DNA from: [Flexibacter] sp. ATCC 35208
GTDB lineage: Bacteria; Bacteroidota; Bacteroidia; Chitinophagales; Chitinophagaceae
DNA length: 52,284 nucleotides
Assembly: GCF_001975825.1 (NCBI RefSeq)
Contig: NZ_MTKN01000056.1
Span: 1-52,284, forward strand
Direction of reading: 5' to 3'
Part shown: piece after piece, positions 17,165 through 24,681 of the stretch
Layout: each line of letters opens with the position of its first letter
Numbering within the stretch: the stretch's first letter is position 1
Position numbers and translations under genes: made by a program
The notes under the pieces: model-generated
The model's input: only the letters and a program-made list of their open reading frames with translations
Database searches by the model: none
Told to the model about the DNA's origin: nothing

Positions 17165-18013
17165 ATGTCAAGCTGGTTTAAGCGAATTAAACAAGGCATT
17201 CAAACGTCTACAAGTGAGAAGAAAGAAGCGCCGGATGGTTTGTGGCACAAATGCCCTAGCTGCAAAAAAACAGTTACGGTCAAAGACCTGAAGGACCACT
17301 TTTACGTGTGCGATAAGTGTAATTACCACAATCGTATCGATTCTGCTGAATATTTCGAGATCTTATTCGATAACAATCAGTTCGAAGAGCTGTTCCCTAA
17401 TATTTATCCAAAGGACTTTTTGGGATTCAAGGACTTAAAGCCATATGGCGCAAGGTTAATAGATGCTCAGAAGAAATCCGGACTGAAAGACGCGATGCGT
17501 GTAGGTGTGGGTAAAGTATTTGGTAACGACCTGGTGGTTTCCTGCATGGACTTTGCTTTTATTGGCGGTTCTATGGGTTCAGTGGTAGGTGAGAAAATCG
17601 CCCGCTCCATTGATTATTGTATTGCACACAAAATGCCATTAATGATCATCTCCAAATCTGGTGGTGCCCGTATGATGGAAAGTGCTTTTTCCCTGATGCA
17701 AATGGCAAAAACTTCTGCCAAGCTGACGCAGTTGGCGGATGCGAAGCTGCCTTTCATCTCTCTGGCAACAGATCCGACCACGGGTGGTGTAACGGCTTCT
17801 TTCGCAATGCTGGGTGACCTGAACATTGCAGAGCCTAAGGCCCTGATCGGTTTCGCTGGTCCACGTATCATTAAGGAAACGATCAAGAAAGACTTGCCTG
17901 AGGGTTTCCAGAGTGCTGAGTTCCTGCTGGAACATGGCTTTTTGGACCTGATTATTGACCGTAAAGAAATGAAGGCCAAACTGGCACAGTTGCTCGAATT
18001 GTTTAAAAACTAA
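17165..18013 (+). CDS. accD: Acetyl-CoA carboxylase carboxyltransferase subunit beta
   Basis: AccD transfers carboxyl from biotin to acetyl-CoA in the first committed step of fatty-acid synthesis, working with AccA. The 282-residue protein carries an N-terminal four-cysteine zinc ribbon (Cys30, Cys33, Cys49, Cys52) and the crotonase-like core, with LMIISKSGGARMMES and ISLATDPTTGGVTASFAMLGD. Both are diagnostic of the bacterial form. accA is not in the window. A long hairpin separates it from smpB. Confidence 0.95.
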   Translation: MSSWFKRIKQGIQTSTSEKKEAPDGLWHKCPSCKKTVTVKDLKDHFYVCDKCNYHNRIDSAEYFEILFDNNQFEELFPNIYPKDFLGFKDLKPYGARLIDAQKKSGLKDAMRVGVGKVFGNDLVVSCMDFAFIGGSMGSVVGEKIARSIDYCIAHKMPLMIISKSGGARMMESAFSLMQMAKTSAKLTQLADAKLPFISLATDPTTGGVTASFAMLGDLNIAEPKALIGFAGPRIIKETIKKDLPEGFQSAEFLLEHGFLDLIIDRKEMKAKLAQLLELFKN

Positions 18014-18028
18014 TTTTTTAAAATAACT

Positions 18029-18069
18029 GCGGATTACAGCTGGTGTGAATTCATGCCATTGTAATCCGC
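18029..18069. other. Hairpin between accD and smpB
   Basis: Perfect 10-bp arms, gcggattaca (18029-18038) and tgtaatccgc (18060-18069), enclose 21 bases. Part of that loop can pair further (ggtgtgaa with ttcatgcc, imperfect). No T-run follows, so it is not a standard terminator. It could slow transcription or shape the smpB leader, whose start codon is 22 bases on. Confidence 0.55.
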
Positions 18070-18091
18070 AATTTGTAAATCCCAATTTAAA

Positions 18092-18529
18092 GTGGCAGAA
18101 CTGAGGAACAGATCGGCATTTTATGAGTACGCAATAGAGGATAAATTTATTGCAGGGATGGTATTGACAGGTACTGAGATTAAATCTATCCGACAGAGCC
18201 GGGTTAGTTTTAATGACTCATTCTGCTATTTTTCTAAAGGAGAATTGTTTGTTAGAAGCCTGCATATCACCGAATATTCGCATGGCGCCTACGCGAATCA
18301 TGACCCATTGCGCGAGCGTAAGTTGCTGTTGACAAAACGGGAGCTGCGTAAGATGGAAGGGAAGATTAAGGAGAAAGGGTTTACCATCGTTCCATTACGT
18401 ATTTTTTTGAGTGAGAAGGGGTTGGCGAAGATGGAGATAGGACTTGGCAGAGGGAAGAAAATGCATGATAAGCGTGAGTCTATTAAGGAGAGAGATACGC
18501 AGAGAGAGATTAAGCGGTATCTGAAGTAA
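18092..18529 (+). CDS. smpB: SsrA-binding protein SmpB
   Basis: SmpB binds tmRNA and places it in stalled ribosomes (trans-translation). The 145-residue protein has the conserved beta-barrel opening NRSAFYEYAIEDKFIAGMVLTGTEIKS, the central SFNDSFCYF and the basic C-terminal tail (GRGKKMHDKRESIKERD), which enters the mRNA channel. The start is a GTG at 18092, with no in-frame ATG that would keep the conserved N-terminus. The last residues (QREIKRYLK) are repeated several times in the DNA after the stop. tmRNA is not in the window. Confidence 0.94.
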   Translation: MAELRNRSAFYEYAIEDKFIAGMVLTGTEIKSIRQSRVSFNDSFCYFSKGELFVRSLHITEYSHGAYANHDPLRERKLLLTKRELRKMEGKIKEKGFTIVPLRIFLSEKGLAKMEIGLGRGKKMHDKRESIKERDTQREIKRYLK

Positions 18530-18700
18530 GGATTTTAACTGCAGGATTCTCAGAGAGAGATCAAGCGGTATCTGAAAGGAAAGATTTTAATTGCAGGGTT
18601 CTCAGAGAGATCAAATGGTATCTGAAGTAAAGGCTTTTTATCATGGAGATACACATAGCTGATCAGGTAGCATCTAAAGTAAGCTCTTTTTATACAAGGG
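18500..18700 (+). repeat. Tandem decayed copies of the smpB 3' end
   Basis: Unit 1 (18500-18550) is the end of smpB plus 21 bases. Unit 2 (18551-18602) is nearly identical. Unit 3 (18603-about 18658) is less similar, with a 2-base loss in the ga run. Unit 4 (about 18659-18700) is weak. Unit length is 51-56 bases. The units encode QREIKRYLK-stop, QREIKRYLK-G, REIKWYLK-stop and a broken I-R-stop-H-L-K-stop. Most changes in the core are synonymous (att/atc, aag/aaa, ctg/cta). No gene lies between the stop and the lipoprotein start at 18717. Confidence 0.85.
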
Positions 18701-18716
18701 GGACTATACCTATATC

Positions 18717-19883
18717 ATGATAAACAAACCTAACTGTCGCTGGTGGCTGATAGCACCACTTATTTTTGCATTGTCCTGCAAATCAGGGGAGAAATTGTAC
18801 AATAAGGGCCGTTACGACGAAGCCGTTATTGCATTTGTAAAGAAACTCCGTAAAACTCCCACACACCAGACTTCACTGACTTTATTGCCACAGGCATATG
18901 CGCAATCAGTACAGTTGCATGAAAAAAATGCGTCGGCTGCATTGGGCACCACTGCAAATTTAAAATTTGAAGCAGCATTGAGGGAGTACCAGGTACTGCA
19001 AAACCTCTATAATAATATTGAAGCGTGTCCGGCATGCCTTACGGTGGTGACACCGAAGGATTACAGGAATGCGATATCTGCATCCAGAGATACGGCAGCA
19101 GCTACGAGATATGATCATGGGATGGCGTTGTTGAGGAATGGAGATCGATTTAGTGCACGGAAAGCATATAGTAATTTCCAGGCGGCTTTGTCGCTGGTGC
19201 CGGATTATAAGAATGCGAAGGAGATGATGGAGCAGGCGTACCAGATGGGAATGGCTGTTGTGGAAGTACGCGATGTAGCATTGGTATCACAGTATGACCA
19301 GAGAGCCCTGGAGCCGGGTGCAGCGATCTTCAGAGATAATGTGTTGAATAACCTGCGGGCAAAGAATAATAATAGTTTTGTGCAGATATTACCGGAAAGT
19401 GAAGTAGTGAAAAATAAGCTCCATGCAGATTATGTGGTGGATATCAGGGTGGAAGATTTTCTGGTGAGTAAGCCGAATATACAGAAGAATTATAGGGAGC
19501 TGGTAAAGACGGTAGAGATTATAGAGCCTGCGGATACGACTAAGCGGCCGAGACAAGCGGATAAGGTGAGGAAGGAGACATATAAAGGGGTGTTGTATTT
19601 TAATACGGTGAGTGTGGTGACTGGGGGGAATATTGTGTGTTATCTGATAGATGGGGCGAATGATGATGATATGGAGAAGATTGTGTTGCCTGCGGATGCG
19701 GGATGGAGTAATTCGTTTTGTTATTTTAAGGGAGATGAAAGGGTGCTGACCCCGGAGGATAGGAAGTTGATTGGCGGGCAGGATTTGCCTTCACCTACGG
19801 TGGGGGAATTGTTTCAGGCGGCAGTTGGGAGGTCTTATGGGGAGATAACGAATATTGTGATGAAGCATTATGCGAGTTTTTAA
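18717..19883 (+). CDS. TPR-type lipoprotein of unknown function
   Basis: A 388-residue predicted lipoprotein. A signal peptide ends in the lipobox FALS-Cys21, so it is probably anchored in the inner or outer membrane. Residues 22-60 (GEKLYNKGRYDEAVIAFVKKLRKTP) look like a tetratricopeptide repeat, as does the region around 135-180 (GDRFSARKAYSNFQAAL). The C-terminal half is beta-rich and unassigned; it ends in a region with YGEITNIVMKHYASF. I do not recognise a catalytic site. Upstream are the smpB tail repeats; a bidirectional terminator lies 140 bases downstream. Confidence 0.8.
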   Translation: MINKPNCRWWLIAPLIFALSCKSGEKLYNKGRYDEAVIAFVKKLRKTPTHQTSLTLLPQAYAQSVQLHEKNASAALGTTANLKFEAALREYQVLQNLYNNIEACPACLTVVTPKDYRNAISASRDTAAATRYDHGMALLRNGDRFSARKAYSNFQAALSLVPDYKNAKEMMEQAYQMGMAVVEVRDVALVSQYDQRALEPGAAIFRDNVLNNLRAKNNNSFVQILPESEVVKNKLHADYVVDIRVEDFLVSKPNIQKNYRELVKTVEIIEPADTTKRPRQADKVRKETYKGVLYFNTVSVVTGGNIVCYLIDGANDDDMEKIVLPADAGWSNSFCYFKGDERVLTPEDRKLIGGQDLPSPTVGELFQAAVGRSYGEITNIVMKHYASF

Positions 19884-20025
19884 AGTGATTAACTAATGCA
19901 TTCTATGGGTTTAGGCATTTAATGGTATTATGTTTTAAATCCTTTTCAATAAAAGAGATTGCATCAAAAATAAATAAACCTCCTCAGAAGTGCTTAAAGG
20001 ACTACCTCCATTAGGTACCCGAATA

Positions 20026-20068
20026 AAACGAGGCCATATCTTAAGTAAGATACGGCCTCGTTTATTGA
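20026..20068. terminator. Bidirectional terminator
   Basis: Stem aaacgaggccatatctta / aagatacggcctcgttt (with one mismatch) and a short loop sit between the convergent lipoprotein and RNase H genes. A- and T-rich flanks allow use from either side. Confidence 0.85.
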
Positions 20069-20133
20069 ATGTAATACGAAAACTTATATTGAATGCTTCC
20101 CGAATGCTTTTATAAATCCTTTACGAATACTTT

Positions 20134-20592
20134 TTAATTCCCCGCTTCAAACCCCTGATCTATCAACCATTGTCCACTATCAGCAGCGGCAGTAGCCAAT
20201 TCATCACAGCGGTTATTGAGTGGATTGGTAGAGTGCCCTTTTACCCAGGTAAATTTCACTTGCTGTCTTCTGTAAGCAGGAATAAACCGCTGCCAGAGGT
20301 CTTTGTTCTTTTTGTCTTTGAAGCCGATCTTTACCCAGTTCCAGAGCCAACCTTTTTCAATAGAATTGACTACGTATTCACTGTCGGTGAAGATGCGGAC
20401 TGGCAAACCGTCCTTTTTGAGCGTTTCGAGCGCGACGATAACAGCGAGGAGTTCCATGCGGTTGTTGGTGGTTTTGCGATATCCCTGGGAGAGTTCTTTG
20501 CGAACTGAGTTCCACATGAGGATGACGCCGTAGCCGCCTGGGCCTGGATTGCCGCGGGATGAACCGTCTGTGTAGATTATTACTTCGGACAT
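20134..20592 (-). CDS. rnhA: Ribonuclease HI
   Basis: Cleaves RNA in RNA-DNA hybrids. The 152-residue protein has the complete catalytic set: Asp9 (IYTDGSSRGNPG), Glu47 (NNRMELLAV), Asp70 (IFTDSEYV) and Asp130 (NRCDELA), plus His120 in WVKGHSTNPLNN. The basic segment NWVKIGFKDKKNKDLW matches the substrate-binding handle. The ATG at 20592 is preferred over a TTG three codons upstream. The 3' non-coding region shares the bidirectional terminator with the lipoprotein gene. Confidence 0.95.
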   Translation of the reverse strand: MSEVIIYTDGSSRGNPGPGGYGVILMWNSVRKELSQGYRKTTNNRMELLAVIVALETLKKDGLPVRIFTDSEYVVNSIEKGWLWNWVKIGFKDKKNKDLWQRFIPAYRRQQVKFTWVKGHSTNPLNNRCDELATAAADSGQWLIDQGFEAGN

Positions 20593-20598
20593 AGCGGG

Positions 20599-20606
20599 CA
20601 AAGATA
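20599..20606 (-). promoter_or_regulatory. -7 element before rnhA
   Basis: The minus strand reads TATCTTTG (an exact TAnnTTTG), 6 bases before the rnhA ATG at 20592. A start at the usual distance would leave almost no leader. No good -33 was identified. Confidence 0.5.
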
Positions 20607-20723
20607 GGAAATTTGGTTTGGGCCTGCGACAGCAAGCAAGAAAGATCTTATTTTTTCTTAGCGTAGTGAATATTGTGACCAGCGTACAGTATGAAAGGTC
20701 GGTCTTATTCCTCCTGTAGTAGC

Positions 20724-20831
20724 TTAAATGGTAACCAGATTAAAGAAATCTTTTTTCATTTCTTTAATCTGGCTGGTTTCTTTTTCCTTGACAGCGGTGG
20801 CGGCTTCTTTGGTAGGGACGAGTATTTTGTA
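20724..20831 (-). other. In-frame open stretch past the carboxylase stop, with hairpin
   Basis: Directly after the carboxylase TAA, 35 sense codons follow in the same frame before the next TAA. They begin YKILVPTKEAATAV and end KKDFFNLVTI, rich in Lys and Glu. Within it, 20735-20772 is a 15-bp stem (ccagattaaagaaat / atttctttaatctgg) with an 8-base loop. The family normally ends near FGVF(R/Q)-x, so this is either a read-through tail, a fossil, or chance. The hairpin could act as the transcript end, but it has no proper T-run on the minus strand. Confidence 0.35.
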
Positions 20832-22469
20832 TTACACCTGAAATACGCCCAAACTAAAATTACCCTCCACGGGCGCCTGATTCGCGGCCTTTATACTCTC
20901 AGAAATTATTCTTCGTGTATCCAATGGGTCTATTATTTCATCTACCCATAATCTAGCCGCCGCATAATAGGGCGTGGTTTGACTATTATACTTCGCTGTG
21001 ATCTCAGACAGCAATTTATTTTCATCCTCAGGCGTAATCTCCTCCCCTTTTGCTTTGAGCGAAGCCACCTGGATCTGCAACAATGTCTTTGCCGCCTGCT
21101 CCCCTCCCATTACCGCAATCTTTGCATTGGGCCATGCATAGATAAAACGTGGATCATATGCCTTCCCACACATCGCATAGTTGCCCGCACCATAAGAGTT
21201 TCCCACGATTACTGTAATTTTGGGAACGATAGAATTCGCCACTGCATTCACCAGCTTTGCTCCATCTTTAATGATACCCGCATGTTCACTACGGCTACCC
21301 ACCATAAACCCGGTTACATCCTGTAAAAACACCAGCGGTATTTTCTTCTGATTACAATTCATGATAAAACGGGCTGCCTTATCCGCACTATCATTATAGA
21401 TCACACCACCCATCTGCATTTCACCTTTCCTGCTTTTTACTATCTTCCGCTGATTCGCTACTATACCCACTGCCCAACCATCTATGCGGGCATAGCCACA
21501 CAGAATGCTTTTACCATAATCTTCTTTGTATTGATCAAATTCAGAATTATCTACTATCCGTGAAATTACGTCCACCATATCATAAGGACGGGTACTATCT
21601 TCAGGAATCAGGCTATATAATTCCGAAGGATCTTTTGCCGGAGCAACAGCTGCGACCCTGTCAAAACCCGCATCGGCCGGGTGCCCCAGCTTGCTGACTA
21701 TTTTCTTTATATGATCCAGACACTCCTCATCTGATTTGAATTTATAATCAGCAATACCTGAAATTTCTGTATGTGTCACGGCGCCACCCAGGGTCTCTGC
21801 ATCTATAGTTTCACCAATAGCCGCCTTTACTAAATATGGCCCTGCGAGAAAGATAGAACCATTACCTTCTACCATCAGCACTTCATCACTCATGATAGGC
21901 AGATACGCACCACCTGCTACACAACTACCCATCACCGCCGCTATCTGTGTAATACCCATCGCACTCATACGCGCATTATTGCGAAATATACGGCCAAAAT
22001 GCTCCTTATCCGGGAAGATCTCATCCTGCATAGGCAAGTATACCCCCGCACTATCTACCAGGTAAATAATGGGCAAATGATTCTCCATTGCGATCTCCTG
22101 CAGGCGAAGGTTTTTCTTCCCCGTCATAGGGAACCAGGCCCCCGCTTTCACGGTCATATCATTGGCCACGATCATACACTGCCGCCCGGCAATGTAGCCG
22201 ATACCTCCGACAGTGCCTGCCGCTGGGCACCCACCATGTTCTTCATACATCCCATAGGCAGCAAATGCCCCTATTTCAGTAAAGGTCGCGTCTTTGTCAC
22301 AGAGATATGCGATACGTTCACGGGGAGTCAATTTGCCCCGCTGTCGGACTTTTTCGAGGTTCTTTTTACCTCCGCCCTGTTCTACAATGGCGAGGCGTTG
22401 TTTCAGGGTACTGAGCGATCTGCGCATGGCATCTTCATTCCTGTTCTTGTCCAGTTGCTGTGCTTCCAT
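20832..22469 (-). CDS. Acyl-CoA carboxylase beta subunit (methylcrotonyl-CoA type)
   Basis: A 545-residue carboxyltransferase with two crotonase-like halves, moving carboxyl from biotin to an acyl-CoA. The N-terminal half holds GTVGGIGYIAGRQCMIVANDMTVKAG and IIYLVDSAGVYLPMQDEIF. The C-terminal half holds FLQDVTGFMVGSRSEHAGIIKDGAK and VGNSYGAGNYAMCGKAYDPRF. The DSAGVYLPMQ and SEHAGIIKDGAK patterns and the ending GVFQV favour 3-methylcrotonyl-CoA (leucine catabolism) over propionyl-CoA carboxylase, but substrate is inferred. No biotin-carrying alpha subunit is adjacent. Confidence 0.9.
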   Translation of the reverse strand: MEAQQLDKNRNEDAMRRSLSTLKQRLAIVEQGGGKKNLEKVRQRGKLTPRERIAYLCDKDATFTEIGAFAAYGMYEEHGGCPAAGTVGGIGYIAGRQCMIVANDMTVKAGAWFPMTGKKNLRLQEIAMENHLPIIYLVDSAGVYLPMQDEIFPDKEHFGRIFRNNARMSAMGITQIAAVMGSCVAGGAYLPIMSDEVLMVEGNGSIFLAGPYLVKAAIGETIDAETLGGAVTHTEISGIADYKFKSDEECLDHIKKIVSKLGHPADAGFDRVAAVAPAKDPSELYSLIPEDSTRPYDMVDVISRIVDNSEFDQYKEDYGKSILCGYARIDGWAVGIVANQRKIVKSRKGEMQMGGVIYNDSADKAARFIMNCNQKKIPLVFLQDVTGFMVGSRSEHAGIIKDGAKLVNAVANSIVPKITVIVGNSYGAGNYAMCGKAYDPRFIYAWPNAKIAVMGGEQAAKTLLQIQVASLKAKGEEITPEDENKLLSEITAKYNSQTTPYYAAARLWVDEIIDPLDTRRIISESIKAANQAPVEGNFSLGVFQV

Positions 22470-22527
22470 AACGATTGTTTTGTGTTCGGGGATGATTCTT
22501 CTTAAAAATAAGGGATTGGGGGCAAAT

Positions 22528-22560
22528 AAAAACGCTTCTGCAGGGCAGAAGCGTTTTTAT
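22528..22560 (-). terminator. Terminator of the NlpC/P60 gene
   Basis: Stem aaaacgcttctg / cagaagcgttttt has a 4-base loop and A/T runs on both sides. It sits 14 bases past the NlpC/P60 stop and before the carboxylase start. Confidence 0.88.
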
Positions 22561-22573
22561 TTCTATAATTTTT

Positions 22574-23365
22574 TTATTTCTTGCTCTCATTCAGTGGCAG
22601 TGGCTCCTGACAGGAATCTACCGGCATTGGTGAGAATATACGCTTTGCAGCGACTAATCTCTTTTTGTAGTAAGTACTATTCGTGATGTCAACAATATTC
22701 ACCCCCTGGTTGGATGAGTGAATCATCATCACCTTTCCGCCTTCCACCTTATAGACCATACCTACGTGACCTACTTTCTTGCCTTTTACATTCTTCCTTC
22801 CTGTAAAGAACAACAGATCACCAGGACTGAAATTCTCCGGACTCACCACCTGCCCTAGTACAGAAATACTCGCAGCCGTTCTTGGGATGGTCATACCGAT
22901 GGCATTAAAACCATAATTAATCAACCCGCTACAATCAAACCCAATGGGGCCGATTGCACCACGAACATAAGGTTTACCCAGTTCCGATACCAGGGTGAGC
23001 AGCATATTGCGCACCTCCTCCTGTTTGATACTGGCCAGATCGGCGCTGTCAGGCACATACACCTGATGCACCGGCTCGTCCGGTAAGTCAGGATTGACAC
23101 CCGAACCAGGTCTCACCGCCATAGCAGCTTTCCCCCCCTTTGCAGGGTGATGAGCAGTCCCTTTTTTTCCGGGTTTAGTATGGGGCAGGTGAGCCGTTTT
23201 ACCAGATTGGGAATTATGCGCATGTGCTGTGGTTTTAGCATGCGTGGAATGCACCACGTGCGTTTGCTTTTTCGCAGGCGTGGCTTTGGTTTTCTTTTTC
23301 TGCTGTGCAGCAGCAGTCGTTATGGTCGCCCCCAGGGGCAGTAGCAGTAGTATTAGCCTCTTCAC
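22574..23365 (-). CDS. NlpC/P60 family cell-wall hydrolase
   Basis: A secreted cysteine peptidase expected to cut peptidoglycan stem peptides. An N-terminal signal peptide (KRLILLLLPLGATITTAAA) is followed by a low-complexity His/Lys/Thr/Ala-rich region (about 22-80). The NlpC/P60 domain follows from about residue 115, with catalytic Cys145 (GFDCSGLIN), His200 (VGHVGMVY) and probably His216 (MMIHSSNQG). The start is a GTG at 23365, since an ATG just upstream is followed at once by a stop. The His-rich linker might bind metal or the wall. It follows the CapA-like gene by 16 bases, so they are likely co-transcribed. Confidence 0.9.
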   Translation of the reverse strand: MKRLILLLLPLGATITTAAAQQKKKTKATPAKKQTHVVHSTHAKTTAHAHNSQSGKTAHLPHTKPGKKGTAHHPAKGGKAAMAVRPGSGVNPDLPDEPVHQVYVPDSADLASIKQEEVRNMLLTLVSELGKPYVRGAIGPIGFDCSGLINYGFNAIGMTIPRTAASISVLGQVVSPENFSPGDLLFFTGRKNVKGKKVGHVGMVYKVEGGKVMMIHSSNQGVNIVDITNSTYYKKRLVAAKRIFSPMPVDSCQEPLPLNESKK

Positions 23366-23381
23366 AATTACATGTTTTGCA

Positions 23382-24512
23382 TCACAAGGTCCCTACATTC
23401 ACTCCTGTATATCCAAAATCCTTCACCGACAATGAACGGATCATTTTGAAAGCTTTCATAGCCGAGTCAGGTTTTGGGATACCTTCTCCTTCTTGCTTGA
23501 AAGAGAAGACTTTATTGTCCAGCATTCTCCCCTCTTTTGTGATTGTTACTTGCAACAAAGGTGCAATATTTAGCGGATATTTTAAATTGAATTGGTGATA
23601 AGTTGAAAAATTACCTAAACTATAAGCGATTAATTTTTCCTTATATACCTCCATTCCCCGTACTACATGGGGACCTGAGCCGATTACCATGTCCGCTCCG
23701 GCATCTACACAAAGACGCGCAAAATGACGGACATTTCCCCTGTTTTGCCCAAAAAAGACCTCTTTTGTCTTCGGCGTGGTCATTTTGGAAGCCCCTTCTG
23801 CACCTCCATGGAAGAATACGACTACGATGTCAAAACGGGGTTTTAGTTCAGATATCATGGCAGTTACCAGTGAATCGTCATTGAGATCCAGGCAGTTACT
23901 GTGTGGGGCAAAGGATATGAACCCGATGCGGGTATTCCTGACCGTGATGCTATCCGTAGGGTGCTGCAGGGTACCGCTGGTACGGATATTATTCTCCTGC
24001 AACCAGGCGAGGGTGTTCGTGACCCCTGTCAGACCGAAATCAAAACTGTGGTTGTTAGCCAGGTTGAGGTATTCGAAACCGGCGTCTTTGTACCACTGGG
24101 CAAATTTTGTGGGAGTACGGAAAGCGAAGCACTGGTTAGTACCACAGCTTTTGAACACAGGGGCCGAGTCGGATACACAGCTTTCCAGGTTCCCAATGCG
24201 GAGATCGGTTTGTGATAACACGGGCAGCGCCTCCTGCAGGATCGTTCCACTATCATATTTTGGAAGATAGTAGGTGGAAGGATAGCTGGAACCGACCATG
24301 AGGTCTCCTACTATCGAGAAACTGATAGTATCGGCAATGCCAGGTTCACGTAACCTTGCTACAGGTACCGTCGCTTTGAGCGACACAGGTTTTCGGGGGG
24401 TGGATGTTTTGGTATCCAGACCTCCGAGTAGTAATTGGGCTAACACAATCAGTAAAATGCCATTAAATGAAAATAGCAGTTTACCGCTTTTTGAACGATT
24501 CAAATTCAACAT
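23382..24512 (-). CDS. CapA family (PGA_cap-type) metallophosphatase-like protein
   Basis: A 376-residue protein with one N-terminal membrane anchor (LLFSFNGILLIVLAQLLLGG) and a calcineurin-like CapA fold. The motifs are FSIVGDLMVGSS (about 67-78), IGNLESC, LNLANNHSFDFG (about 148-159), VVFFHGGAEG (about 232-241) and VIGSGPHVVRGMEVY (about 275-289). CapA homologues take part in poly-gamma-glutamate capsule export in Bacillus, but in Bacteroidota their role is usually unknown. No capB/capC genes are nearby. It has a -7 element and a shared terminator upstream. Confidence 0.85.
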   Translation of the reverse strand: MLNLNRSKSGKLLFSFNGILLIVLAQLLLGGLDTKTSTPRKPVSLKATVPVARLREPGIADTISFSIVGDLMVGSSYPSTYYLPKYDSGTILQEALPVLSQTDLRIGNLESCVSDSAPVFKSCGTNQCFAFRTPTKFAQWYKDAGFEYLNLANNHSFDFGLTGVTNTLAWLQENNIRTSGTLQHPTDSITVRNTRIGFISFAPHSNCLDLNDDSLVTAMISELKPRFDIVVVFFHGGAEGASKMTTPKTKEVFFGQNRGNVRHFARLCVDAGADMVIGSGPHVVRGMEVYKEKLIAYSLGNFSTYHQFNLKYPLNIAPLLQVTITKEGRMLDNKVFSFKQEGEGIPKPDSAMKAFKMIRSLSVKDFGYTGVNVGTL

Positions 24513-24568
24513 ATATTGATGGGGAATGATTCTCTATTGTCCGCCTACGAAACAAACTTCACAATATG

Positions 24569-24576
24569 CAAAGGTA
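24569..24576 (-). promoter_or_regulatory. -7 element before the CapA-like gene
   Basis: The minus strand reads TACCTTTG, an exact TAnnTTTG match, 57 bases before the CapA-like start at 24512. It lies between that gene and the terminator of the upstream gene. Confidence 0.5.
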
Positions 24577-24590
24577 TAATAAATTATGAG

Positions 24591-24630
24591 AAAATCCCCT
24601 ATGATTGCTATACAATCACAGGGGATTTTC
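24591..24630. terminator. Terminator of the GH76 gene
   Basis: Stem aaaatcccctatgattg / caatcacaggggatttt with a 5-base loop has A and T ends on both strands. It lies 52 bases after the GH76 stop. A GC-rich patch (24629-24660) separates the two. Confidence 0.85.
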
Positions 24631-24681
24631 CGGGCCTGGGGGCCTGCGGCCGGCCTAGGGTGAGAACGCCCTCTGGCTGGC

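Noticed and set aside
19860..19960. Possible third case of 3'-end copies after the TPR lipoprotein gene
   Set aside because: Only vague gcatt...ttttaa resemblances were seen; no clear codon-level match.
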